This document shows, piece after piece, positions 53,694 to 62,900 of a DNA stretch of 64,000 nucleotides. The DNA is taken from the NCBI GenBank assembly GCA_934247115.1, contig CAKQIY010000005.1, positions 1 to 64,000 on the forward strand. Reading direction: 5' to 3'. The notes beneath the pieces were generated by a model. That model was not told the origin of the DNA, made no database searches, and worked only from the letters and a program-made list of their open reading frames with translations. The DNA is from an uncultured Coprococcus sp. (GTDB lineage Bacteria; Bacillota; Clostridia; Lachnospirales; Lachnospiraceae). Within the stretch, counting starts at the first letter, position 1. Every line of letters begins with the position of its first letter. The translations under genes were made by a program, and so were the position numbers.

Positions 53694-54155
53694 TCAATAG
53701 AATTCCAGCCTGTGCTCCACCAGCTCACTTCCCTCATATACGAGCTTGAGTGAGAAAAATCTCTTCTCCTCTTCAAGCAGCAATTTCAGGAATATCGCAT
53801 CCCCGCTCCACGTTGGAAGTGTTGGCACGATCTCTTTATCTATCCATTGAAGATCTCCCTCATCGCATATCTGAACTTCCCCATCAAATCCATCTGCGGT
53901 GAACAGGCACATAAGCTCATTCTCACACTCATTGCTTATAAATGTCACTATACCTCTGAATCGATATGATGTAAGCGTAAGTCCCGTCTCCTCCTTTATC
54001 TCTCTGAGAAGGCAATCTTCAGGACTCTCACCCTCCTCGGCATGTCCACCCACGCCGATCCATTTGCCTTTATTGATGTCCTTCTCCTTCTTTGTCCTGT
54101 GAAGCATCAGGTATTTTCCATCTTTCTCTATGTAACAAAGTGTTGTCATCTTCAT
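53694..54155 (-). CDS. NUDIX hydrolase (MutT/8-oxo-dGTP diphosphatase-like)
   Basis: A 153-aa enzyme with a complete NUDIX box GVGGHAEEGESPEDCLLREI, then KEETGLTL. The start MKMTTLCYIEKDGKYLMLHR and W.G.GG.AE resemble the MutT/YtkD-like group that removes oxidised or surplus nucleoside triphosphates. GGGAGG lies 6 bases before ATG, directly after element R3. Confidence 0.88.
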   Translation of the reverse strand: MKMTTLCYIEKDGKYLMLHRTKKEKDINKGKWIGVGGHAEEGESPEDCLLREIKEETGLTLTSYRFRGIVTFISNECENELMCLFTADGFDGEVQICDEGDLQWIDKEIVPTLPTWSGDAIFLKLLLEEEKRFFSLKLVYEGSELVEHRLEFY

Positions 54156-54168
54156 CGCTATCCTCCCA

Positions 54169-54250
54169 GGGACGTTCCTTCTGTACCGAGGAGTGTCCCT
54201 ATGTCCTAATCATGACACGGGGACACTCCTCGGTACAAAAGGAACGTCCC
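54169..54250. repeat. Inverted-repeat element R3 (about 82 bp)
   Basis: Arms GGGACGTTCCTT.TGTACCG plus AGGAGTGTCCC with complement; ACC/GGT replaces CAC/GTG of R1 in both arms, i.e. a compensated change. The right end supplies the G of the EamA gene stop TAG. Confidence 0.92.
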
Positions 54251-55173
54251 TACTTATTCACTATGTATATTCCTGCACACACCAAAACCAGCGACACCAG
54301 GCTTATCGGACCAAGCGCCTGCGCGCCCTCGCGGAGCAGCCACGCCGACAATATCACGCCGAACACCGGATTCATAAATCCAAATACGGCAACCCTGGAT
54401 ATAGGATTGTATTTGAGCAGCATTCCCCACAGAGAATATGCCACCGCCGATACAAGAGCCAGATATATGAGCATCAAAACTCCTTCGGTGGATACGGTTC
54501 TGAGTCTGCCTCCCATGGCAAAACCGGCAGCCGACAGAATAATTCCTCCAACTATAAACTGGTAGCCACTGAGCATGACCGGATTGTGTTTTGCCGAATA
54601 TCTCTTCAAAAATACCGATGAGAACGCATAAGCCACTGTCGACAGAAATATCGCACCCTCTCCTGACAGGCTCATCTGAAAGTTCATTCCATTCATATTT
54701 ATGAGAACAACGCCTGCAAATCCCACCAGACATCCGATCATCTTCTTTGCAGTGACTTTCTCCTGATGGAATATGAATCCCGACACTATGATGGCAACGA
54801 ATACATTTACTGCCTCTATGATGGACGCCTTAACTCCGCTTGTGTGGGCGAGTCCTATATAAAAGAACAGGTATTGTATGACAGTCTGCAGCATCGCAAG
54901 CCACGCTATCTTGCCGGCGCATCCCTTCTCCGGCTTGATAAATCTTCCTTCCAGCAGACTTCCAAATATCACCGCAAGGATTCCCGCCAGCACGAATCGC
55001 ATACCTGCGAACAGTATCTGTGCCGACGTATCCGCACTCTCTATATTCCACAGTCCATAACCTATCTTTATACAAGGAAATGCACTTCCCCACAGCAGAC
55101 AGCACAGCATAGCACCGAACCACACAACACTGGTTTTCTGCATCCATTTGTCGTTTATCTCTATCTTATTCAT
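54250..55173 (-). CDS. EamA-family (DMT) transporter
   Basis: A 307-aa membrane protein of the drug/metabolite transporter group: ten hydrophobic helices in two EamA halves (about 15-150 and 165-300), with FLWGSAFP-like motif CLLWGSAFPCIKIGY in the first and SVFLKRYS/ANPV-like segments in the second. Probably exports or imports a small metabolite, substrate unknown. The start has only a weak GAGAAG site. First gene of a five-gene minus-strand run; upstream lies a fragment of an oleate hydratase gene. Confidence 0.88.
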   Translation of the reverse strand: MNKIEINDKWMQKTSVVWFGAMLCCLLWGSAFPCIKIGYGLWNIESADTSAQILFAGMRFVLAGILAVIFGSLLEGRFIKPEKGCAGKIAWLAMLQTVIQYLFFYIGLAHTSGVKASIIEAVNVFVAIIVSGFIFHQEKVTAKKMIGCLVGFAGVVLINMNGMNFQMSLSGEGAIFLSTVAYAFSSVFLKRYSAKHNPVMLSGYQFIVGGIILSAAGFAMGGRLRTVSTEGVLMLIYLALVSAVAYSLWGMLLKYNPISRVAVFGFMNPVFGVILSAWLLREGAQALGPISLVSLVLVCAGIYIVNK

Positions 55174-55188
55174 GTTTACTTCTCTCTT

Positions 55189-55259
55189 ATGAGCTTCACG
55201 CTGCTGTCCAACAGTTCAAGGATATCGTACACACTTCCCCAAACTTCAAAAACACCTCT
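55189..55259 (-). pseudogene. 71-bp fragment of an oleate hydratase gene
   Basis: Matches positions 57320-57390 inside the oleate hydratase gene with only a few mismatches, and translates as RGVFEVWGSVYDI.ELLDSSV KL. No other part of a second copy is seen. It is a leftover of a duplicated or replaced hydratase gene at the upstream edge of the EamA gene. Confidence 0.8.
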
Positions 55260-55433
55260 AAATTGTCAAAGATGGAGATGTTTTAAACAATTGCGTGTCT
55301 CACTCTTTTTTATCGCAACCTCATTTTCTACCTGTTGGATCTGAAAACGTATATGTACTCTTCTGATATATCCACTTGTATCTAAAATAATATCCTAAAA
55401 TAATATACAAATGCAATTTCAAAATTTTTATTC

Positions 55434-56744
55434 TTAAATTTCTATAATTGCATGTTCAACTTGATGCTCTTTTATTTTGTCAATGAGTATATGCATATTT
55501 TCTATTTCTAATTCTCTTTTTGTATCCCCATCCTTTGGTACCATACCCAATTTTTGAAATACAAATCCAGTAAACGTGTCACAATCTTCTTCTGTAAATT
55601 TAACGCCTATAGTGTCTTCAATATCACTTAATCGTATATTCCCTTTCACTTCCCACTTGTCATCACTTATTTTTATAATAGCAGTTTCTTCTTCCAACGA
55701 TATTGGTTCAATATCATTTAAATCGCCAACAATTTCTTCTAATAAATCAAAAAGAGTCACTATTCCAACCACTCCACCATACTCATCTAGTACAATAGCC
55801 ATAGATTGCTTCGATTGTTTCATATTTTTAAAAAGCACATCTGCTTTTGTAGTTTCCATAACAAAGTATGGTGCAGAAATCGCAGACTCTATAACCATAT
55901 CCTTACTTTTTTCTTTTAATCTAAAATAGTCTTTTGCATTTAAAATACCAATAACATGATCTATCGAATCTCCACAAACGGGATAAAGGGTATGCCGTGT
56001 GTTGTGAATTGTTTCATCCCACTCCTTCACATCATCAGACATCCATAATATTGCCACATCTGTTCGATGTGTAGCAATCGTACCAGCCATAATATCATTA
56101 AATTCAAAAACTTTTTGAATAAATTCTTTTTCTTGATGATCTATTGTTCCTTTTTCACTTCCCGCATCAACAAGCATACGTATTTCTTCTTCACTCACTT
56201 GATCTTCCGTTTCATTTGGATCAATACCACAAATTCGCAAGACAATATTGGTTGATATTGAAAGAAATGAAACGATTGGCTTAAATAAGATAGAGATTCC
56301 CGTAACCAATCCCGAAATCCTCAATGCCAGTTCTTCAGATTTTTTCATTGCAATTCTCTTTGGAACTAATTCACCAAAAACCAACGTGAAATATGATAAA
56401 ATCAATGTAATCAATATAACAGCTATGGTATCTAAAGTAGAACGTGGAATATTCGCACCCATTCCTACAACCCAATCAACTAAAGGTTCTGAGAAATTAT
56501 CTGCTGCAAAAGCACTTCCTAAAAATCCCGACAACGTGATTGCAACCTGAATTGTCGCAAGAAATCGTGCTGGCTCTTGTGTTAATCGTACTAATCTCTT
56601 TGCCCGGCCATTACCTTGTTCTGCCATCCGTTCTAGTTTTGTTTCATTCGTTGATAAAACAGCAATCTCTGCACTCGCAAAAATCGCGTTTAATATAATT
56701 AAAATAATCTGCACTAATAAAAGAATAAAAATTGATGTACTCAT
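55434..56744 (-). CDS. CorC/HlyC-family transporter (CNNM + CBS + CorC_HlyC)
   Basis: A 436-aa membrane protein: CNNM transmembrane domain (about 1-190, with FASAEIAVLSTNETKLE and LVFGELVPKRIA), a CBS pair (about 210-335, with VLDEYGGVVGIVT) and a C-terminal CorC_HlyC domain (about 350-430). Family members such as MpfA and YhdP-type proteins act in Mg2+ (or Co2+) export. Visibly A+T-richer than its neighbours, with ATA/AAA/TTT-heavy codons, suggesting transfer from another Firmicute. It has its own promoter, leader ORF and attenuator upstream (56791-56966). AAAGG lies 9 bases before ATG. Confidence 0.88.
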   Translation of the reverse strand: MSTSIFILLLVQIILIILNAIFASAEIAVLSTNETKLERMAEQGNGRAKRLVRLTQEPARFLATIQVAITLSGFLGSAFAADNFSEPLVDWVVGMGANIPRSTLDTIAVILITLILSYFTLVFGELVPKRIAMKKSEELALRISGLVTGISILFKPIVSFLSISTNIVLRICGIDPNETEDQVSEEEIRMLVDAGSEKGTIDHQEKEFIQKVFEFNDIMAGTIATHRTDVAILWMSDDVKEWDETIHNTRHTLYPVCGDSIDHVIGILNAKDYFRLKEKSKDMVIESAISAPYFVMETTKADVLFKNMKQSKQSMAIVLDEYGGVVGIVTLFDLLEEIVGDLNDIEPISLEEETAIIKISDDKWEVKGNIRLSDIEDTIGVKFTEEDCDTFTGFVFQKLGMVPKDGDTKRELEIENMHILIDKIKEHQVEHAIIEI

Positions 56745-56790
56745 AAATAAAACCTTTCTACAATAAAATTATCTAAATATCACACTTTCT

Positions 56791-56837
56791 AAAAACAACA
56801 AAAGACATGGTCTATGTTCTGAATACATAGTCCATGC
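56791..56837 (-). terminator. Attenuator: intrinsic terminator overlapping the leader ORF
   Basis: Minus strand GGCATGGaCTATGT / ACATAGaCCATGtC (56804-56837) followed by TTTTGTTGTTTTT. The 5' arm is codons 23-27 of the leader ORF, so a ribosome finishing the leader would mask it. Confidence 0.8.
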
Positions 56838-56904
56838 CTTGCGATATATAAATAAAAATTCTATTGAATTGGTTCGCTTCAGAATCATTATCACTTTCGT
56901 CCAA
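56812..56904 (-). CDS. Leader peptide (30 aa) of the CorC-type gene
   Basis: TTG start at 56904 with a near-perfect AAGGAGG 9 bases before it; 30 codons to TAG at 56812. The peptide opens with an acidic run, MDESDNDSEA, then NQFNRIFIYI and ends SQGMDYVFRT. Acidic openings destabilise translating ribosomes when Mg2+ is low (known for E. coli ribosomes and the mgtL leader). The end of the ORF runs through a terminator hairpin. I read it as a cis-acting sensor peptide rather than a functional protein. Confidence 0.7.
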   Translation of the reverse strand: MDESDNDSEANQFNRIFIYISQGMDYVFRT

Positions 56905-56937
56905 GTAAATTTTCCTCCTTAAATAATATTGAGGTAG

Positions 56938-56966
56938 AGTATAACAAAAAGTCCCCTCATAGTCAA
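56938..56966 (-). promoter_or_regulatory. Promoter of the leader-CorC unit
   Basis: Minus strand TTGACT (56961-56966), 17-base spacer, TATACT (56938-56943). Predicted start about 27 bases before the leader ORF; leader RNA to the terminator about 140 bases. Confidence 0.85.
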
Positions 56967-57001
56967 TCTAAAAGCTGTAAAAGTTATGGTAAAAAAAGCT
57001 G

Positions 57002-57031
57002 TCCCCGCTAGGGTCAGGCACCTCCGTCCCC
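57002..57031. repeat. Short GC-rich repeat, partner of 3624-3645
   Basis: TCCCCGCTAGGGTCAGGCAC followed by CTCCGTCCCC. Shares GGTCAGGYACCTCCGTCCCC-type wording with the repeat at 3624-3645 in opposite orientation; lies between the CorC promoter and the oleate hydratase terminator. Confidence 0.6.
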
Positions 57032-57035
57032 ACAT

Positions 57036-57075
57036 AAAAAGTCCCATGCATCTGCACCGTGCAGACACATGGAAC
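57036..57075 (-). terminator. Intrinsic terminator of the oleate hydratase gene
   Basis: GTtCCATGtgTCTGCAC / GTGCAGAtgCATGGgAC stem (57041-57075), then TTTTTATG on the minus strand. The 108 bases between it and the hydratase stop hold no ORF. Confidence 0.85.
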
Positions 57076-57183
57076 TTTCTTATCTTATTACTCTATATTG
57101 CTATTCACATTTTAAAACACTACGCGTACGCTGATTGCGTACATCACAATTTATTTCAACATCATAGACGATGTCACATAAAA

Positions 57184-59148
57184 CTACAGCATACCCTCTT
57201 TAATGATGTCGTGGTCTCTCAGTACCTTCTCGATCACCGTGCCCTGGATCTTCCTAAGTATAGGTCTCTTGAGCTTGTTCAGTGGTCCGAGATTTATCTC
57301 AAGCGGAGATTTGCCATCCATGAGCTTCACGCTGCTGTCCAGCAGTTCACGGATATCGTACACACTTCCCCACACCTCAGGAACACCTCTGTCCACACCG
57401 AGGAGTCCATACACAGCCTCCATGGCAGTTCTCACCGAATACTCTGTAGTAAATACGGTGTCACGAGGGGTATCGGCGAACTGTCCGAGGAATGCAAAGT
57501 TGGTGCATCCGTCCGGAATTACGTCTGGTCTGTCGCCCTTTGCTCTAGGCATGAAGAACGCGGTGATATATGGCATCATAGTTGGCACACAGACTGCGCT
57601 GTTTGTGGCCAGCTCCTCGATCTCATCCTCAGGCACTCCCAGATGGTAGAGCCACTCCTCCGTGATCTCCTTACCGGTACAATCCTTCATAGGTTTCTTG
57701 ATATAATCGCCCGGAACATCTGTGAACAGGCCATATACCCATACACACACCTTATCCTTGTCCTGGGTCTTGAACTGTCCCTGTCTGTTGATGGTCCAGC
57801 TCATCAGCCAGCTTGAATCCTGACAGCTTACGATACCACCAGTGACAACCTTTCCTGTTCTCGGATCACGCTTACAGATATCCACGATGTAAGGAATGAT
57901 CTTGTCGTCAAGCGTTGTGACTGTGGCTGACTCCCAATTCGTCTTAGATATATCAGAGCAGAACTTCTCAGGATGTCCAAATGAAGGATCCTGTGCAGCT
58001 ATGTTCTTCCACAGGCTCCAGCAGCCGCTTGTTCTCACCTCTGCATCTCCATTTGGCGCATGATTCTGGTCTCCGTAGATAGTTCCCTCCGTGCAGCTTC
58101 CATTTGTGACAAATACAAGATCGTTCTCAGTGAGTGGAATACCCTTCTCTGTCCCATTTACCCTGCACTCTATGGTCTTTGCTATCTTCTTGCCGTCTCT
58201 CATGTCAAATATGACATTTGTGACTTCCGTGTTGTACTGGAATGTCACACCCGCATCCTCAAGATACTTCACCATCGGAAGGATCAGCGACTCATACTGG
58301 TTGTACTTTGTGAACTTGAGGGCCGAGAAATCCGGAAGTCCTGAGATGTGATGTATAAATCTCTGGAAGTAAAGTTTCATCTCCAGCGCGCTGTGCCAGT
58401 TCTCAAATGCGAACATCGTCCTCCAGTACAGCCAGAATGTTGAATCAAATACCTCATCGTCAAATACATCCTCTATTGTCTTGTCATACAGATCCTCATC
58501 CTTTGTCATGAAGAGCTTCATGATCTCCATACAACCCTTCTGGCTCAGATTGAATTTGCCATCTGTGTGGGCATCCTTGCCTCTATTCACTGTTGCTCTG
58601 CACAGTGAATAATTTGGATCCTCCTTGTTCAGCCAGTAATACTCGTCAAGAACAGATACCCCCGGAGTCTCTATGGAAGGTATACTTCTGAACAGATCCC
58701 ACAGGCACTCGAAATGGTTCTCCATCTCACGTCCACCTCTCATGACGTAGCCTCTGGCAGGATCAAATATTCCATCGCACGCACCGCCCGCTATATCCAT
58801 AGCCTCAAGAATATGGATATGTGAGCCCGGCATCTGTCCGTCACGTACAAGGAAGCAAGCTGCTGCCAGTGATGCAAGACCACTTCCCACTATATATGCG
58901 TTCTTGTCATCCACGCCCTCCGGCTTTCTCGGTCTGGCAAATGCCTCGTAGTTACCATTTGTATAATAGATTCCCTTGCTGTTCTTCTCATGCTTTCCGC
59001 GCTCCGTATTGCGGTACTCTGCATGTTCTGCCGCAGCCTTCTCCTTCTGAACTTTTGCCTTATTATGATTTTTAACTGTGAGCGCTGCTGCTCCTGCGCC
59101 GGCTGCTGCCTCCGCTGCGATTCCGATTCCTAATTTCTTCTTTGACAT
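57184..59148 (-). CDS. Oleate hydratase (MCRA family) with extended N-terminus
   Basis: A 654-aa FAD enzyme that adds water to the cis-9 double bond of unsaturated fatty acids, giving hydroxy fatty acids. Seen: dinucleotide fold AYIVGSGLASLAAACFL (84-100), EAMDIAGGACDG, GGREMENHFECLWDLF, substrate-region FAFENWHSALEMKLYF.RF, and TNGSCTEGT. The usual family start YYTNGNYEAFARPRKPEGVD lies at residue 61; the first 60 residues form a Gly/Ala-rich hydrophobic stretch and a Lys/Glu-rich linker, possibly a membrane anchor. Start at 59148 has AAAGGAG 8 bases upstream. Thought to detoxify dietary or host oleate and linoleate. TetR gene directly upstream. Confidence 0.93.
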   Translation of the reverse strand: MSKKKLGIGIAAEAAAGAGAAALTVKNHNKAKVQKEKAAAEHAEYRNTERGKHEKNSKGIYYTNGNYEAFARPRKPEGVDDKNAYIVGSGLASLAAACFLVRDGQMPGSHIHILEAMDIAGGACDGIFDPARGYVMRGGREMENHFECLWDLFRSIPSIETPGVSVLDEYYWLNKEDPNYSLCRATVNRGKDAHTDGKFNLSQKGCMEIMKLFMTKDEDLYDKTIEDVFDDEVFDSTFWLYWRTMFAFENWHSALEMKLYFQRFIHHISGLPDFSALKFTKYNQYESLILPMVKYLEDAGVTFQYNTEVTNVIFDMRDGKKIAKTIECRVNGTEKGIPLTENDLVFVTNGSCTEGTIYGDQNHAPNGDAEVRTSGCWSLWKNIAAQDPSFGHPEKFCSDISKTNWESATVTTLDDKIIPYIVDICKRDPRTGKVVTGGIVSCQDSSWLMSWTINRQGQFKTQDKDKVCVWVYGLFTDVPGDYIKKPMKDCTGKEITEEWLYHLGVPEDEIEELATNSAVCVPTMMPYITAFFMPRAKGDRPDVIPDGCTNFAFLGQFADTPRDTVFTTEYSVRTAMEAVYGLLGVDRGVPEVWGSVYDIRELLDSSVKLMDGKSPLEINLGPLNKLKRPILRKIQGTVIEKVLRDHDIIKEGML

Positions 59149-59229
59149 AAGCAATTCTCCTTTCAGTCTGCCGTCTATATCCATCTCATATCCCTATAAT
59201 AGCTTGCCCAATTTTTATTTCATATTTAC

Positions 59230-59265
59230 AAAAAAAGTGGAATGATAAAAATTTTATCATTCCAC
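59230..59265 (-). terminator. Intrinsic terminator of the TetR gene
   Basis: GTGGAATGATAAAA / TTTTATCATTCCAC stem, then seven T on the minus strand. It separates TetR from the oleate hydratase gene 80 bases on. Confidence 0.88.
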
Positions 59266-59280
59266 CCGTTTTGTATAAAT

Positions 59281-59859
59281 TTATTTTGAATATTTCTCCA
59301 TGAAGAGTATCACGCTCTGCCTCAACACTTCCATCTGTGACTTCATATAATATTCATCCTCAAATAAAGCATAATGCACGCTTGCTCTTACGAAGATGAA
59401 AATCAATGGAGTAAGAATATTGTAAGGAATTCCGATCTTAGGCTCAAGCTGTTTTGCATACTCTGTATATCTCTCATTGACTCCTTCAAAGAACCTCTTT
59501 CCATGCTCAATATACTTTGGATGAGTATACACCTGATACATCAGTCTATATTTTTTACCATGCTTCCTTGCCGTCCAATATGGTATTTCCTCAATAAACC
59601 GCATTACATCCTCTGCATCCTTTGGCGATTCCTTCATGAAATCATCCTCAACCTTTGACATACAATGTGCAGTGGACTGTACTATCAGATCATCCAAATC
59701 GTCAAAGTATGTATATAACACAGATGGGTTTGTATTGCATGCTTTTGCAAGGCCTCTTATTCCCACAGAATTCAGTCCGTTCTCGGCATAGCACTCATAG
59801 CATTTCTCCATCAGTTCTATCTTTTTAGCTTGAAACTGTTCCTCATTGCGTACTCTCAC
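59281..59859 (-). CDS. TetR-family transcriptional regulator
   Basis: A 192-aa regulator with an N-terminal TetR helix-turn-helix (about 12-60: CYECYAENGLNSVGIRGLAK, then NPSVLYTYFDDLDDLI) and a helical ligand-binding domain. I start at GTG 59859 because AAGGAGG lies 7 bases before it; an upstream ATG would include that site in the coding part. It lies just upstream of oleate hydratase on the same strand; fatty-acid-responsive control of that gene is likely but not shown. A TetR-like palindrome is at 63588-63605. Confidence 0.88.
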   Translation of the reverse strand: MRVRNEEQFQAKKIELMEKCYECYAENGLNSVGIRGLAKACNTNPSVLYTYFDDLDDLIVQSTAHCMSKVEDDFMKESPKDAEDVMRFIEEIPYWTARKHGKKYRLMYQVYTHPKYIEHGKRFFEGVNERYTEYAKQLEPKIGIPYNILTPLIFIFVRASVHYALFEDEYYMKSQMEVLRQSVILFMEKYSK

Positions 59860-59945
59860 TTCACTGCCTCCTTCAAGTAACATCCTGCCAGCATTTAATC
59901 AGGCAACTTTTTTCATATTAGCACGACACATCTTGACTTGTCAGC

Positions 59946-62900
59946 TTATTTGGTTGTGGCAGACTTTGTTCTGCTCCAGTTTGAATAATATGTCTTTGTC
60001 GTACCATTCTGAGTAACCTTCTTATAAGTACGGATTCTCACATAATACTTTTTCTTTGTCTGAAGATTTGATAAAGCATAACTGGTTGTCGCATTCTTCC
60101 TGATCGTAACAGTCTTCGCTCCAGCAAATGTTGAAGATGTGCTGTACTGTAACTGATAACCAGTTGTCTGCGTTGGCTGCTTTGCCCACTTGACTACCAG
60201 CTTTTTCTTGCTCGCACTTATGCTGGATACGCCAACACCCTTCGGCTTAATTGTAAATGATTTTGTGAAAGTGCCGCTATAATTACCCTTGAATCTGATC
60301 TTCACAATGTAACTGCCCACTGCCTTTCGACCAGAAGCATATGTAACTGTGTAAGATGCACTTCCAAGTTTATTTCCTTTGCTGTCCTTGACCGTCACGC
60401 CCGGAGTTCTGACTTTGCCATTATAGGTGAGCTCTGTCGCTGCCAGAGTGATTCTCGCTAATCTTGGTATAGACTTTGACGAAATCAGCTTGCCACAGGC
60501 AGAGCACTTAACTGTAACCTTTCCATTGGTCTTCGCGGTCGCCTTAACGGTCGTCGTCTTTGCGGTATGTTTACCTGTTGCAGGAATCTTGAGCTTATCA
60601 AGTGTAGTTTCGGATGTACACTTTGCATCTGCGAAATATTTGTGGCATACCCCACAGTACCAGTACGCCTTATTTCCCGCCTTGGCGCAGGTAGCAGATA
60701 CTGCTTTCACAGCCTTTATAGTGTGCGCTGCCGGAATAATGGTATCATCAATACTTATTTCCTGTTCACCACTCTCATCCAGGAAACATTTTCCGCAATT
60801 ATCACAGAACCAGTACTCTATATTTCCCGGTGTCTTGCAGGTCTTTTCTTTAGCTTTCTCCTTGGTCGTCGAATGTCCGGTTGCCTTGAGTACATCATCT
60901 GCAATGTGTGAATCACATCCCTCATCCTGACATTTGTATCCCACATAACCATCCTCTGTACATGTCGCAGCTTTCTTTGTCGCCACATATGTGTGTGGTT
61001 TATTTGCCACCAAGACATCATAATCAGCCTTTACATTTCCAGAAGATATTGTAACCACATACCTGCCCGGCTGAGTCGAACTGTAATCTGTGGTCACATC
61101 ATAAGGAATCAGCCTCGAGTTAAATCCACTGCTTCTTATAAGCCTTACGCTTACTCCGTTCAATGTGAGATCCTGACCATAGTAAAATGTTGTCTTTGCA
61201 TTGTCAGTTTTTATATCCACCTTAACTGGATTAAGTCTGATTGGGTGGCCTGTGATATCAGCATTTGTCAGCATTCCAACATATTCATAACCAAGCTTGC
61301 TGAGTGTAAAATCGTCCACATATGATACATCACACTCTCGCCCCTGGACTGTTGTACCCAGAATCATATAATCAACATTTGACTTCTTTGCACCGACTCC
61401 ATTATATATATAACATTTTCTAATCTTCAATTCATTACATAGACCTGCAAATGAACCATGATTATCCGCTGAATGTTTAAATTGATCAGTCCATGCATTT
61501 GTCGCCATAAAACTCCAGCAGTTCTCCATTAAACTATTATGGCCTTGACCAACCATACCACCTGTATAGCTTTCACTATCCGTACTTTCAGATTGAACGT
61601 TTCCATCCTCTCTTCCACAGTATAGAATATTACTTCCTGTAACATAACCTGCTATATTCCCTACGCAACCTTTTACGTCCTGCTTCTTATTCGTGCTCTC
61701 TCTGACAATTGTCCACACATTGCGCAGAGTACAGCCATTTAGCTCACTGTTGCTTAGCCAGCCTGTGATTCCTCCAAGATATACTCTTCCGCCCGACATA
61801 ATTCCATACGCATAACTGTCAATAACTTCACATCTCTCTATCTTTCCCTTATTCTCAACCATTCCGGCAATAACACCAACATAATAGTATCCATCTGCAT
61901 CTTCCAAGTACATGGTAGTTTTGTCCACCGTCAGATCCTGCACCGTTCCACCCGATATACAGTTGAAAATGCCGTACTTGCTTGTGTTATTTAAACGAAA
62001 ATCAACATTTGATATACTATGTCCATTTCCATAAAATGTACCACTGAATTTTCCGGTCACACTCGTGAAATAGTAATCTTTGTAATCCAGATCAGCTGCA
62101 AGTGATATATATGCGTCATTGTAATAACCGCCTGCAAATAAATTGAACTGCTCCTCAGTCTTGATCACATATGGATATTCCGATGTTCCATAACCACCGG
62201 CTAACTTTCCTGCCTTGCTCGTAAACGTATATGTATGAAGAAGTATCTTCTGATCGCCAATGGTACAATAAATATCCACTTTGGCATCTGTACCTTCCTC
62301 AAAGTCTGTGCCAAAAACAATTCTGTCGCCATTTATCGTAACTCCGCTGTCTGAAGACTCATAACTGTATTCGCATACTCCGCCAAACATTTTGACATAA
62401 CCGCTTCCAAAGTATGCTGCCAGCAGACTATTAGAATCTGGAAGAGTTATGACCGCTCCCGGCTCCACATTCATTGTGCTGTCTTTCATATTTCGCATCA
62501 GATACCCTGCAGGTCCTTTATAGCTGACTTCAAGTCCCTCTATAGATGAGAAATGCTTGTTGAGATCATAAAAAACATGAGTTGTGGTCTGCATGCTCTC
62601 TTCAGTCATCGATGCAAATATCGCCTCAATCTGGTTCATACCGAGCTTTGAGCCGAAATCTGTGTCATAGCGAGTAAGATTATTTTGTGACATATATGTA
62701 CTCTGAAACAGAGTTATGGACATATAATAGTAATTTGCCAGACTATATGTGTAGTAAGCCTGCGCCACAAAATCTTTAACCGCAGCTGCCGTCTCTGCAT
62801 CAGAATATCCCGCAGCTTTATAGTATCTGCACAAAATATCTGTGACAGAACCCGGGCAGCTCACACCGCTCAAATCTCCGCGGAGATATCCACCCATTCT

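Noticed and set aside
56986..57816. 276-codon open frame antisense to oleate hydratase
   Set aside because: Runs through the terminator and the conserved hydratase coding region; composition is that of a shadow frame.
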